Position numbers and translations under genes: made by a program. A DNA stretch of 64,000 bases from Chryseobacterium jejuense. GTDB taxonomy: Bacteria > Bacteroidota > Bacteroidia > Flavobacteriales > Weeksellaceae. The notes below the pieces were generated by a model. The model had not been told where the DNA came from. It searched no databases and saw only the letters and a list, made by a program, of their open reading frames with translations. This document shows, in pieces, positions 28,174-37,152 of this stretch (the stretch's first letter is position 1; every line of letters begins with the position of its first letter). The stretch spans positions 372,001 through 436,000 of the forward strand of contig NZ_JAGIPR010000001.1 of assembly GCF_017877355.1 (NCBI RefSeq), written 5' to 3'.

Positions 28174-28533
28174 TTAATTAAGATTATAGTTTGCAATCAC
28201 CAGACCTAATATAAAATGTACATAATTCTGATCCGTTTCCTGTCTGTTAATCAGCTTATTTTTATATTCGTAAGAATTTAATGCCTGTGTTAATCTCTGA
28301 TAAGTCTCAAAATTGTCATCTTTAATTTTTACCCTTATATTACCATCCTTCCTGTTAATGAGTTGATTATCTAAGGTTCTTACTTTGAATAAAACGTTAG
28401 ATAATTTCGGACGGAAATTCATTGCCCCGATATATCTTTCAACAATATTGATCTTGAATGTATCAAATATGATGTTGTGAAAAACAATTTTAGAGTTAGG
28501 CTCCTGAGTATTGAGCTCGAGCTTATAATTCAT
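28174..28533 (-). CDS. conserved-looking hypothetical protein
   Basis: 119 aa with no signal peptide or membrane helix. The sequence (KIVFHNIIFDTFKINIVERYI, then FRPKLSNVLFKVRTLDNQLI) is mixed alpha/beta with many charged residues and normal codon use. No family recognised. It stands alone between a decayed stretch and a MITE-like element. Confidence 0.55.
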   Translation of the reverse strand: MNYKLELNTQEPNSKIVFHNIIFDTFKINIVERYIGAMNFRPKLSNVLFKVRTLDNQLINRKDGNIRVKIKDDNFETYQRLTQALNSYEYKNKLINRQETDQNYVHFILGLVIANYNLN

Positions 28534-28780
28534 TATAATTTAAATTTTAGTAAAGATAGGCTTAATTATACCACATAATAAAGCCTTGTTAATAGATCAT
28601 TCTCATAATCATGATAGTACATTATCTGTCATCAGAATGAATGAGTAAAGATAAAGTTTTTTATTGATAAAAAAGTATGAGAAGATTAAATATAATGCAT
28701 TAATGCCTAGTTGGGACATATGTTAAACCTATGAAATAGGTTTCTGTAAGGGCATTTGAAAATTATTTCTTTGACTTAAA

Positions 28781-29001
28781 TAACCTGAGTTCTGGATAAG
28801 CTATTTCTGTTTTTAGTAAGTAAGGAAGCCTGGAGCTTGGAGAGGGAAGTGAGTTGAGGTTAAAAAACACACTTACAACCCTGTCATTTATTATTCCTTT
28901 AAAGACAGCTTCATCAAATTTTACTACAACGTCAGAAATTGTAGCTCTGATAGTAACTTCCAGCCTATTATCCTTAATTTTATTATCCCGAACTCGGGTT
29001 A
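28781..29001. mobile_element. MITE-like element with 19-bp terminal inverted repeats
   Basis: The left end TAACCTGAGTTCTGGATAA and right end TTATCCCGAACTCGGGTTA are inverted repeats with two mismatches, enclosing about 180 bp with no transposase frame. A further solo copy of the end lies at 12038-12056. The size and lack of coding fit a non-autonomous element mobilised by an insertion sequence elsewhere. Target-site duplications are not clear. It sits 79 bp upstream of the lactonase gene. Confidence 0.55.
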
Positions 29002-29080
29002 AATATTTAAACTCAAAGAAAATATTTAAATTTATAGTTCTCTAATTTATTTCAAAACATTCAAAAAAACTAAAAAAAAA

Positions 29081-30202
29081 TTGAAGAAAATAGTAAGCAT
29101 AATGCTTGTCATTTTAGCAGGCCTGAAATTATGTGCACAAAATACCTATGTATTTTTTGGTTCATTTAATCATGATAAAGAAACTGAAGGAATCTACGTC
29201 TATGAATTAGACACTCTCAAAGGTAAACTATCGGAAATAACATCCGTTAAAGGAGTTTTAAATCCATCGTTTCTGACGCTTTCACCGGATGGTAAATATA
29301 TTTTTGCCTGTACTGAAAGTAAAACGAAGAATGCAGGAAGTGTAAGCAGTTTTGCGTTTAATCCTGAAAAAAAGACCCTTACTTTTATCAATAGCCAGAA
29401 AACGGGTGGAGAAAACCCTGTTTATCTTGCAGTTCATAAGAATGGAAAATGGCTGATTAATGGAAACTATACTGAAGGCAGTACTTCTGTTTATCCTATC
29501 TCAGAAAAAGGGTTGATACAGCCAAGAGTTCAGAATTTTCAGTTTTCAGAAGGAAGTGTAAATCCGGATAGACAGGACCGGGCTCATATTCATTCAACTG
29601 TTTTTTCTCCTGATTTTAAGTATGTGTTTTTACCGGATCTTGGAGCCGATAGAATCAGAGCTTATGCATTTGAAACAGATAAAAAAGAGCCATTGGCAGA
29701 AGCTGAAAAGCCTTTTACTCCAACTCCATTAGGAAGTGGACCAAGGCATCTTACTTTCCATCCGAACGGGAAATTCGCTTATTGTATTGAAGAAATGGGG
29801 GGAGCCGTAAGTGCTTACCAATATAAAAATGGAAGACTGGAGCCCATTCAGAGAATCAATACCCATTCCGATCAGTATAAAGATAGTTTTGAAAGCTCAG
29901 ATGTTCATATTTCTCCGGATGGACGTTATCTGTACGCTTCGAATCGGGGAAATGAAAACAATATTACCATTTTTTCAATTTTGAATGACGGTACTTTAAA
30001 AACGGTAAGCTATCAATCCACAAAAGGAAATCACCCGAGGACCTTTACCATTGACAGCTCCGGGAAATTTTTAATTGTAGCTCATCCGGTAAGTGGAACT
30101 GCTGTTGTTTTTAAACGGAATGCGGAAACAGGATTGTTAAAAAAAGTAGGCAGGAAAGTAAGGCTGAACGGAGTTTCTACCGTACAGATCAGAAAATATT
30201 AA
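29081..30202 (+). CDS. lactonase-family beta-propeller protein
   Basis: 373 aa from a TTG start (KKIVSIMLVILAGLKLCAQ is a signal peptide). The domain is the seven-bladed propeller of the 6-phosphogluconolactonase-like (PF10282) family: NPSFLTLSPDGKYIFACTES, GSGPRHLTFHPNGKFAYCIEE, and DVHISPDGRYLYASNRGNEN. The signal peptide means it acts outside the cytoplasm, so it is unlikely to serve the cytosolic pentose-phosphate pathway. The substrate is unknown. The MITE-like element lies in its promoter region. Confidence 0.85.
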   Translation: MKKIVSIMLVILAGLKLCAQNTYVFFGSFNHDKETEGIYVYELDTLKGKLSEITSVKGVLNPSFLTLSPDGKYIFACTESKTKNAGSVSSFAFNPEKKTLTFINSQKTGGENPVYLAVHKNGKWLINGNYTEGSTSVYPISEKGLIQPRVQNFQFSEGSVNPDRQDRAHIHSTVFSPDFKYVFLPDLGADRIRAYAFETDKKEPLAEAEKPFTPTPLGSGPRHLTFHPNGKFAYCIEEMGGAVSAYQYKNGRLEPIQRINTHSDQYKDSFESSDVHISPDGRYLYASNRGNENNITIFSILNDGTLKTVSYQSTKGNHPRTFTIDSSGKFLIVAHPVSGTAVVFKRNAETGLLKKVGRKVRLNGVSTVQIRKY

Positions 30203-30313
30203 TATCCAGTAATGAATGCTTTTCTTTGTTGAGTGGAACATTCTTGCGATTTTTTATAAGAGTTTTACTATTATAATTTTGCGATTATTGTGTCAAAATA
30301 ATAACAAAAATAA

Positions 30314-30345
30314 AAAAGCAGAGATCAATTCTCTGCTTTTTCTTT
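30314..30345. terminator. bidirectional terminator between lactonase and MFS genes
   Basis: AAAAGCAGAG and CTCTGCTTTT pair around ATCAATT. The stop codon of the minus-strand MFS gene lies within the loop, and T-runs follow on both strands. Confidence 0.75.
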
Positions 30346-31536
30346 TTTAACCACTTGATTCATAATTAAGATCACTCCAAATAGGAGAATCGCAATGATA
30401 AGATATCGCCAGGAAAGGTTTTTTTGTTCTGTTACTGTTCCGCTTACAGAAATAATAAAACTGGTAATCGAGGTGATTACATACACCAGTCCGCCCATCA
30501 ATCCACCGGCTGTTCCTGCATTTTTAGGAAAATACAGCATACTCGTTGTAAAGAACGAAGTAAATAAAACCCCCGAACAGATATGAATAAAAAAGGCAAA
30601 AGGAATCATGATATAAAGACTTTCTGCAAAGTAGCTGGTCGTGATTAATCCGGCAATCAGTATCAATTGAAGGATAATTGGCAGTAAAATTCTCGATTTA
30701 AAATCCAGACCCAGTCTGCGTTTCCCGATAAAACCTCCGATCATCCATGAAAAACCTAAAATCAAGGTACAGTATCCAATGACTACAGGAGTAAAATGGA
30801 AAGTATTCTCAATAATGAAAGGTCCCGTAATATTGAAGAGCATTACAATAGAATAGCTTAATCCGAGGATAATGATCCCCAACATAAAGATCTTATTTTT
30901 AAGCATCATTGAATACAGGCTGATGTTCTCTGAAAGATCCAGCTTCTTCTTCTGTGGAAGACTTTCTCCACTGAAGAACCATTCAAAAAGAAATAAAAAT
31001 CCTGCATAAAAGGCAAGAAAATAAAAGTTAGCATGCCAGTTAAAAAGCTTTTCAAGATAACCGCCAAGGAAAGGTGCCAGAATAGGGCCACAGGACCATG
31101 CAATCGTAAAATAACTTAGATAATGCTTTACCCGTTCCGCATCATAAATATCTACAAAAATAGCGCGGGTAGCCACAACAAGTACGGAGACAGCAATCCC
31201 CTGAAGGATACGAAGGAGGCATATCAGTAAAATGCTGTTGGTCATGGTAATGAAAATACTGCTCAGGATCAAAACCAATAAAGCAAGTAATTTAGGACGG
31301 TAACGGCCGATGCTGTCTAGAATTCCACCTACAAACAGCTGGGAAATTCCATAGCTCAGCAGGTAAGACGTTAAAGTGATCTGTATATCTTTTTCCGAAA
31401 CCATCATTTCCTTAGCCATAGAAGGGAAGGATGGTAGGTAAATATCGGTGACAAACCCTGAAAGCGGGATAGACACAAAGGCCATAATGGTTATTAATCT
31501 GATGCGTTTCTCAGATGCTTCTCTCAACATATTCAT
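30325..31536 (-). CDS. MFS drug efflux transporter, Bcr/CflA-like
   Basis: 403 aa with 12 predicted membrane helices. The start LITIMAFVSIPLSGFVTDIY, then LPSFPSMAKEM (the TDxYLPSFP motif of Bcr/CflA-type drug-proton antiporters) and the GGILDSIGRYRPKL loop (motif A) identify the family. It exports drugs or metabolites across the inner membrane. The AraC-type regulator gene lies 82 nt upstream on the same strand and probably controls it. Confidence 0.88.
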   Translation of the reverse strand: MNMLREASEKRIRLITIMAFVSIPLSGFVTDIYLPSFPSMAKEMMVSEKDIQITLTSYLLSYGISQLFVGGILDSIGRYRPKLLALLVLILSSIFITMTNSILLICLLRILQGIAVSVLVVATRAIFVDIYDAERVKHYLSYFTIAWSCGPILAPFLGGYLEKLFNWHANFYFLAFYAGFLFLFEWFFSGESLPQKKKLDLSENISLYSMMLKNKIFMLGIIILGLSYSIVMLFNITGPFIIENTFHFTPVVIGYCTLILGFSWMIGGFIGKRRLGLDFKSRILLPIILQLILIAGLITTSYFAESLYIMIPFAFFIHICSGVLFTSFFTTSMLYFPKNAGTAGGLMGGLVYVITSITSFIISVSGTVTEQKNLSWRYLIIAILLFGVILIMNQVVKKEKAEN

Positions 31537-31618
31537 TCATTTTTTACCATGCAAAAATACTTCAAGAATAGAAAATTCAGTTTTAAAAGACAAAGCAAAA
31601 ATTACAAAATTCAAATAT

Positions 31619-32530
31619 TTAGAAAGAATTCTTAAATTTCAAAGGAGAAGTCTCGGCATGTTTTTTAAAAAAATTATTAAAATGGGAAGGTTGTTCAAAG
31701 CCAAGGGTATAGCCAACCTGTGCAATATCCCAATTGGTATATTTTAGAAGGTTTTTAGATTCCTCAAATATTTTTTCCTTAATAATTTGTGTAGTAGTAA
31801 GGCTTGTAACCGATTTTACGGATGAATTCAAATGGTTGACATGTACATTCAGATGATCTGCAAAATCAGAAGCCGTTTTTAAAGCTAAAGGGTAAGCTGG
31901 AGAATCCAAAGGGAACTGTTTGTTCAGAAGCTCATCAAACAACCTGTATAGACGGACATTGGCAGGAAGCTCATTAAGGCTTACGTCCTCAACACGGTTT
32001 TGAAGAGCAAGGTGTAAAACAGAGGCGAGGTTACTTTTAATGCCGCTGCAACGGAAAGGATAGGTGGAATAGTTTAGTTTGTACATCTGCTCAAAATACA
32101 TCGTAGTCAGTTGGATCTGTTCCTCATCCAGAAATATAAACGGTTTACTCCATTCTTTAAATAAAGAAGTCTTTTTAAACAAGTTAAACTCTGAATTTAC
32201 ATTAAAAAATTCCTGATTGAATAGACATGAAAATCCTTCCTGGAAATCATCCTCACATTCCCAGGTATAAGGGATATTAGGGGATGGAAAGAAGAGTACA
32301 GGACGGTCAACATACATAGTGTGAGATCCGTAATGGGCAGTTCCTTTTCCTATAATAAAACAGATTTTGTAATAATCACGTCGGTTATAGGGGCTTTTAA
32401 AACTACAATACTTTCGCGGAATGATATTGAAATGGGTTTTTCCGGTCTCAAGATCAGCATCAGATATTTCGAGAATGTTTCTACGGGTACGTTTGTAGTA
32501 ATCTTTTATGGTTTCCAGTTGATCGCTCAT
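31619..32530 (-). CDS. AraC-family transcriptional regulator
   Basis: 303 aa. An N-terminal cupin-like ligand domain (ADLETGKTHFNIIPRKYCS, then IGKGTAHYGSHTMYVDRPVL) precedes two C-terminal helix-turn-helices: FADHLNVHVNHLNSSVKSVT and WDIAQVGYTLGFEQPSHFNN, then FFKKHAETSPLKF, the AraC signature. Adjacent to an MFS efflux gene in the same direction, so it probably senses an exported compound and activates the pump. Confidence 0.88.
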   Translation of the reverse strand: MSDQLETIKDYYKRTRRNILEISDADLETGKTHFNIIPRKYCSFKSPYNRRDYYKICFIIGKGTAHYGSHTMYVDRPVLFFPSPNIPYTWECEDDFQEGFSCLFNQEFFNVNSEFNLFKKTSLFKEWSKPFIFLDEEQIQLTTMYFEQMYKLNYSTYPFRCSGIKSNLASVLHLALQNRVEDVSLNELPANVRLYRLFDELLNKQFPLDSPAYPLALKTASDFADHLNVHVNHLNSSVKSVTSLTTTQIIKEKIFEESKNLLKYTNWDIAQVGYTLGFEQPSHFNNFFKKHAETSPLKFKNSF

Positions 32531-32624
32531 TGTTCCAGAATTATAAAAATCAAAGATAGGTAAATCTTTGGATTTTAAGATTTACCTTCAATAGTTTTTA
32601 TGATTGGTATTGATTTAAGATCCT

Positions 32625-33137
32625 TTAATTCTTACTGACCTGCATTTCTATAATATAAGACGGAAGTTGAAAAGGCGTTGTTTTTGTATTTTCCTTAATG
32701 GCAAAACCCAATTCTTTCAGAAACTCCAGGAGTGGATCTTCTGTAAGGATGTTGGTCCATATGATATCAGTGAATGAAGCAGCTGCTTTACATTTTTTCC
32801 ATAGAGATTCACGGGTCTCAGGCGTATCATATTCCTTAAGAATAACAAAATTAAGCTCTGTAAACCTTTTCCCTTCCGGTGAACCCGGGTATCCGGAGCC
32901 GCTTTTTACAATGCCATAACCTACAGGTTTTTGACCTGAATAGGTGATAATTAGCTGATTAGACAGATTGTTCAGTTCATTAATCATTTTCCTGGGATCC
33001 CAGTCCTCAATATATTGTTTGATCTCTTCCTCCGGAATAAGTTCTTTATAAGTAGAATGTAAAGAAGATTTGATGACTGTAAAAAGATCATCAACACCTT
33101 CGTCTGAACCTATGGTGAATTTTGAAATGATTTCCAT
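32625..33137 (-). CDS. GNAT-like acetyltransferase
   Basis: 170 aa. The pattern LIITYSGQKPVGYGIVKSG (beta4), ELNFVILKEYD and the late FLKELGFAIKEN fits the GNAT fold, although the usual acetyl-CoA loop (Q/RxxGxG/A) is not clear. It is divergent from the MocR regulator, and the shared intergenic region carries three direct repeats, so it may be regulated by it. Substrate unknown. Confidence 0.6.
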   Translation of the reverse strand: MEIISKFTIGSDEGVDDLFTVIKSSLHSTYKELIPEEEIKQYIEDWDPRKMINELNNLSNQLIITYSGQKPVGYGIVKSGSGYPGSPEGKRFTELNFVILKEYDTPETRESLWKKCKAAASFTDIIWTNILTEDPLLEFLKELGFAIKENTKTTPFQLPSYIIEMQVSKN

Positions 33138-33179
33138 TCTTTTTTCTTCAAAATTAGGAGATTAATCTATTCCGAAAGG

Positions 33180-33240
33180 GTACAGATGACTAAAATGTAA
33201 CCGGTACAGACTCTAATTTTGTAAATTTGTTCAGTACAGA
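33180..33240. promoter_or_regulatory. three GTACAGA direct repeats over two -7 boxes
   Basis: GTACAGA occurs at 33180-33186, 33204-33210 and 33234-33240. Between the second and third lie TAATTTTG (33214-33221) and TAAATTTG (33222-33229), both full -7 matches. MocR-type regulators are known to bind direct repeats in divergent promoters, so this is the likely operator. Confidence 0.6.
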
Positions 33241-33253
33241 TTGATATAAGTTG

Positions 33254-34675
33254 ATGAAAACCTACAAATACGAAACTTTTACAGCAATTATTGAAAAACA
33301 GATCCGTAATGGAATCTTACACAGTGGTGACAAGCTGCCATCTATCCGGGAAACAAAGGAAAGATATCATCTAAGTACCAGCTCAGTACAAAGTGGTTTT
33401 GAATATTTAATCATTAAAGGTCTGATTGAAAGCAGTCCACGCTCAGGGTATTTTGTAGCCAAGAAAAGAGACGAGTATATTCCAGAGACTAGAACGAAGC
33501 TTTCTCCAGTGGTACGGGATGAAAAATTTATGAAGAATATACTGCTGACTTCCAAAAGAATTTCAGAATCGAGTTCCTTTAATACAGCGGTACCTGATGA
33601 TCTTTTAATTCCACAGAAACTGATCTTAAGAACTATGCAGGAAGTGATCCGTGAAAAAGGAGCTTCTTTGTTGAGGTATTATCCTTCCAACGGGCTTGAA
33701 GCACTGAGAAAACAGATCGCAAAGCAAATGGGAATACATGGCTGCAGGTTTAATCCTGATGAACTTATTATTACAGATGGTGCTCTACAGGCATTAACCA
33801 TTGCATTAAGTTCTGTAACCAAGCCTGGTGACGTTGTTGCAGTGGACAGTCCCTGTGTATTTTCTACACTGGAGGTAATTGCTAATCTGGATCTGAAGGT
33901 TATTGAGATTCCTATACATTATAGAAATGGTTTTGAAACTGAATATTTTCGAAAGGTTTGTGCTGAAAATGATATCCAGGCCCTGATTGTTACCCCGAAT
34001 TTCCATAATCCAACCGGAATCATGATGAGTGATGAAACCAAAAAAGAGGTGTTGAAAGTTGCGGAAGACTACCAGATCTGCATTATCGAAAATGATATGT
34101 ACTCTGACCTTTACTTTGAGGAAAAAAGACCATCCAGCATTAAAAGTTTTGATAAAAAAGGATGGGTAATGACCTATTCTTCTTTTTCGAAAACACTGGC
34201 TCCCGGGATTCGTTTAGGTTGGCTGCATGCCGGAAAGTTTTATGCAAAAGCAGAAAGAGCAAAGTTTGCCCTGGGTCGATCTGTATCTCCGCTTTATCAG
34301 GAACTTATTTTGAAACTTTTAGAAGGGAACAGCTACGAAAGACATTTGCGGTCATTCCGGAAAAAGTTAAATCAACAGGCCAATCAGTTGCTGGAAGTTT
34401 TAAGGAGACGCTTTCCACAGGATTCATATTTTCATAGGCCGCAGGGAGGATATAGCATTTGGGCACAGATGCCGGAAAATATGGATATAAAGAGATTTCA
34501 TCAGTATTGTGAAGAACATAAAGTCTTATTCACTCCCGGAAATACCTTTTCTCTTACAGATAAATACGATCACCATTTTCGGGTTGTCTTTGCAGAGAGA
34601 ATTACTCCTGAAAGTCTTTATCTATTAGAAGAGACAGGAACGAAAGCTCATGAGTTTACTCTAAATGAAGAATAG
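33254..34675 (+). CDS. MocR-type regulator (GntR helix-turn-helix fused to aminotransferase fold)
   Basis: 473 aa from the ATG at 33254. Residues 1-75 are a GntR winged helix (GDKLPSIRETKERYHLSTSS, GLIESSPRSGYFV). The rest is a fold-type I PLP domain: TPNFHNPTG, then YSSFSKTLAPGIRLGW holding the PLP-binding lysine. Such proteins use PLP or its adducts as effectors to control amino acid or vitamin B6 genes. The divergent GNAT gene is the probable target, along with autoregulation. Confidence 0.88.
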   Translation: MKTYKYETFTAIIEKQIRNGILHSGDKLPSIRETKERYHLSTSSVQSGFEYLIIKGLIESSPRSGYFVAKKRDEYIPETRTKLSPVVRDEKFMKNILLTSKRISESSSFNTAVPDDLLIPQKLILRTMQEVIREKGASLLRYYPSNGLEALRKQIAKQMGIHGCRFNPDELIITDGALQALTIALSSVTKPGDVVAVDSPCVFSTLEVIANLDLKVIEIPIHYRNGFETEYFRKVCAENDIQALIVTPNFHNPTGIMMSDETKKEVLKVAEDYQICIIENDMYSDLYFEEKRPSSIKSFDKKGWVMTYSSFSKTLAPGIRLGWLHAGKFYAKAERAKFALGRSVSPLYQELILKLLEGNSYERHLRSFRKKLNQQANQLLEVLRRRFPQDSYFHRPQGGYSIWAQMPENMDIKRFHQYCEEHKVLFTPGNTFSLTDKYDHHFRVVFAERITPESLYLLEETGTKAHEFTLNEE

Positions 34676-34787
34676 TTCATAGGTTGATAAAATAAAGGAC
34701 TCCAGTATCTATCTATCTTTTATTACAGCTGAGTGCTTTATATTTTCTATCTCCGGAAGGTTGAAAATGGGATGATTTATCCCCGGT

Positions 34788-36272
34788 CTATTCAATCAGA
34801 TATTTAATATTTATACTTTTATCAATTTCCAATTGCGGAGTTCCATCAATAATTTTGAAAGAAAAGCCATCAATCCATTTTTCTTTAGGAAGATCAATAT
34901 CTTCACCATTAAGAATATGTTTTTGGAAGGAATAGGAGATGTCCTGATCCAGATACTTTTGAACAAACTCAATGAAAAGTTCATCCGTAAACTTCACTTT
35001 TTTCTCTCTACAGGTTTTCAGTAATTCCCGCATCAGATCATCTAAAGATTTTTTATAATGGGTTTTCATCATAATTTGATTATCCAGCCAGAATGCAAAA
35101 ATAGCCCCGCGTCTGTAAGGAACTTTCTCTACATTCCTGCTTTTCCAGAAGTCATCTTTTATTCTGTAATTAGGAATATTTCTTTCCGGATTTTTCCAAT
35201 GGTGTTTAATAACTTCGGTGTTAAACGACTTTTGCCACTCATCTATTGAGAGGTCCTTTATTCTTAACCTATTTTTATACGTGTAATAATCGGTAAAACC
35301 TTCGCTGAACCAATAGTTCAGTTCCTCATGCTTATTTTGAATTGCATTCCCGATCCATTCATGCATTAATTCATGGTGAAAGAGATACAGATAAGAATTC
35401 TTATTATTAAAAGGATTATTAGTTCCCTGGATCATAAATGCATTTTTAATAGCAGAACCTGTAGTGCTATAGCCTTTATATAAGCTGTCTTTTTGAGAAA
35501 CAGTAGGAGTCATTGTAATGGTAAAATAATCCTGGTCATAGTCTTTCCAGAAGTCCCTTTGAGATTGAACGGCTTTCTTCAGATTGGAAAATAAAAAATC
35601 ATCCGTAAAACCGTTGTTCCAGTCATCTCTCAATGCAAAATAAACGGGTTTATCATGTATTGTAAAAGAATAAAACCTGTAATCACCTCCTATAAATAAA
35701 GAATTATAAAAGCCGTCCCAAAGTATTGTTTTTATTTTCAGTTTACGAATTTGAGAAGCAAAATTATTATGAAGCCTGAACTTTTCCGGGAAATTCATCC
35801 ATTCAACAGAGAATTCAAATTCCTGCTCATCCGGCATTTTTGTAAAAGAGAACGGAACCATGAAAAGATTCTTACCCAAAACATGAAAGAAGGTATTGTT
35901 GATTCTCGGTCGGTTGAAGATTTTATAATTAGGATCAGTAAAATCTTGTTTGATATGATAAACCAAGGAAAATTGAATTCCTTTTTTCTGATGAAGCTCT
36001 ATTTTGTTATTTTCAGGCTTGATTTCGAACTTAATACCAGGGTTTTCTTCCTGTAAAAGAACAAGATTTTTAAAAAGGTCATTCTCACCCCAATTTTCAT
36101 TGGCATAATAAAAAGATAAAGTATCCGATGCCTTTTTCAATGTATAATCTACCTGTACTTTTAAGCCATTCTTTGCAAGGTTTTCATCATAATATACTTT
36201 ATAGCTGATTTTATTTTGAGAATGAGCCATGAATGGGAGTATAAATATCAGAAAAATTATTTTTTTGAACAT
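34788..36272 (-). CDS. secreted M1-like zinc metallopeptidase
   Basis: 494 aa. The signal peptide ends MAHSQ. LFHHELMHEWIGNAIQNKHE, then LNYWFSEGFTDYYTYK gives the gluzincin HExxH-x18-E zinc site. An N-terminal beta domain precedes it, as in M1 aminopeptidases, but the family's GxMEN exopeptidase motif is not seen, so the enzyme may be an M1/M61-like peptidase of other specificity. Periplasmic or outer-membrane location is inferred. Confidence 0.8.
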   Translation of the reverse strand: MFKKIIFLIFILPFMAHSQNKISYKVYYDENLAKNGLKVQVDYTLKKASDTLSFYYANENWGENDLFKNLVLLQEENPGIKFEIKPENNKIELHQKKGIQFSLVYHIKQDFTDPNYKIFNRPRINNTFFHVLGKNLFMVPFSFTKMPDEQEFEFSVEWMNFPEKFRLHNNFASQIRKLKIKTILWDGFYNSLFIGGDYRFYSFTIHDKPVYFALRDDWNNGFTDDFLFSNLKKAVQSQRDFWKDYDQDYFTITMTPTVSQKDSLYKGYSTTGSAIKNAFMIQGTNNPFNNKNSYLYLFHHELMHEWIGNAIQNKHEELNYWFSEGFTDYYTYKNRLRIKDLSIDEWQKSFNTEVIKHHWKNPERNIPNYRIKDDFWKSRNVEKVPYRRGAIFAFWLDNQIMMKTHYKKSLDDLMRELLKTCREKKVKFTDELFIEFVQKYLDQDISYSFQKHILNGEDIDLPKEKWIDGFSFKIIDGTPQLEIDKSINIKYLIE

Positions 36273-36604
36273 GGGTTAAGTCGTTTTTCCAAATTTAGTA
36301 TAAAAATCCAAAAATTAAAGGCGGCTTATGGTTCGTTTTGAAATAGAATTTTTAAAACTTTCAGAACTTGCTGCCAATACAATAGAAATTAGGAAGAAAA
36401 ATGAATGAGGAAGAACTAGGTGAAATTTGATCCACGAATGATTACAGAAGGATTTTTAGGAAAATGAGAGGCTGAAAATCGATAAAAATCTGTTCAAGGG
36501 TAGAAATATGTTAAAATTTCAACCATTTTGCTCAAACTTTTTTCTCTGCTACTAGGCTGGAATCACCATAAAACCTATATTTGCAGCCTAAATTTTTAAA
36601 TATA
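36273..36604. promoter_or_regulatory. intergenic stretch with histone-like gene promoter
   Basis: About 330 bp without a gene. TATATTTG at 36576-36583 is a full -7 match; transcription should start near 36590, about 15 nt before the ATG of the histone H1-like gene. Confidence 0.6.
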
Positions 36605-36781
36605 ATGAAAGAACTAATTGAAAAAATCAACGCAGAATTTGAAGCGTTCACAACTGAGGCAAACCAACAAGCGGAAAAAGGTAACAAAGCAGCTGGTACA
36701 AGAGCTCGTAAATCAGCTTTAGAATTAAGCAAATTGTTCAAGGATTTCAGAAAAGTTTCTGTAGAAGAATCTAAGAAGTAA
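36605..36781 (+). CDS. histone H1-like protein (Hc1 type)
   Basis: 58 aa from the ATG at 36605. MKELIEKINAEFEAFTTEAN, then QQAEKGNKAAGTRARKSALE with a basic tail and LSKLFKDFRKVSVEE is the short Bacteroidota Hc1-like protein, homologous to chlamydial histone H1-like Hc1 in its N-terminal helix. It probably binds DNA nonspecifically and helps compact the nucleoid. A strong promoter and terminator enclose it as a single-gene transcript. Confidence 0.8.
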   Translation: MKELIEKINAEFEAFTTEANQQAEKGNKAAGTRARKSALELSKLFKDFRKVSVEESKK

Positions 36782-36793
36782 TTCAACCTTTAG

Positions 36794-36817
36794 CCGGCTT
36801 TTGTAGCCGGTTTTTTT
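36794..36817 (+). terminator. intrinsic terminator of the histone-like gene
   Basis: CCGGCT and AGCCGG pair around TTTGT, followed by seven T, 13 nt after the stop. Confidence 0.8.
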
Positions 36818-36831
36818 ATGCCCTTATTTTT

Positions 36832-36895
36832 AGTCATTGCGAACCGAAGGTGAAGCAATCTCACCTTTGAAATATGTTGAACTTCGCAATGTCAC
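36832..36895. repeat. dispersed intergenic hairpin repeat
   Basis: It begins GTCATTGCGAACCGAAGG and ends with the inverted form TTCGCAATGTCAC; inside, AAGGTGA and TCACCTT pair perfectly. A related unit in opposite orientation lies at 45694-45719. Function unknown; a REP-like element. Confidence 0.5.
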
Positions 36896-37152
36896 AAAGT
36901 CTAATCAATACTAATGCAGGAATACTATAATAAAACTATTCGTGTATTCTTGAAAACAATTTGTATTGTAACTCTTTGCGTTATTGTTTTTTCCTGTAAC
37001 ACTTAAGAAGCTCCAAAAATATCTTATTTATTAATGAGATTTATTACTATATTCTTCTTAATTTGTTTCAATCATATTCATATCCATTTTTTACGTTTAT
37101 CCTTTCACCATCTCCGCAATTTCTTTTATCTTTAATGCAATCAATATACATT

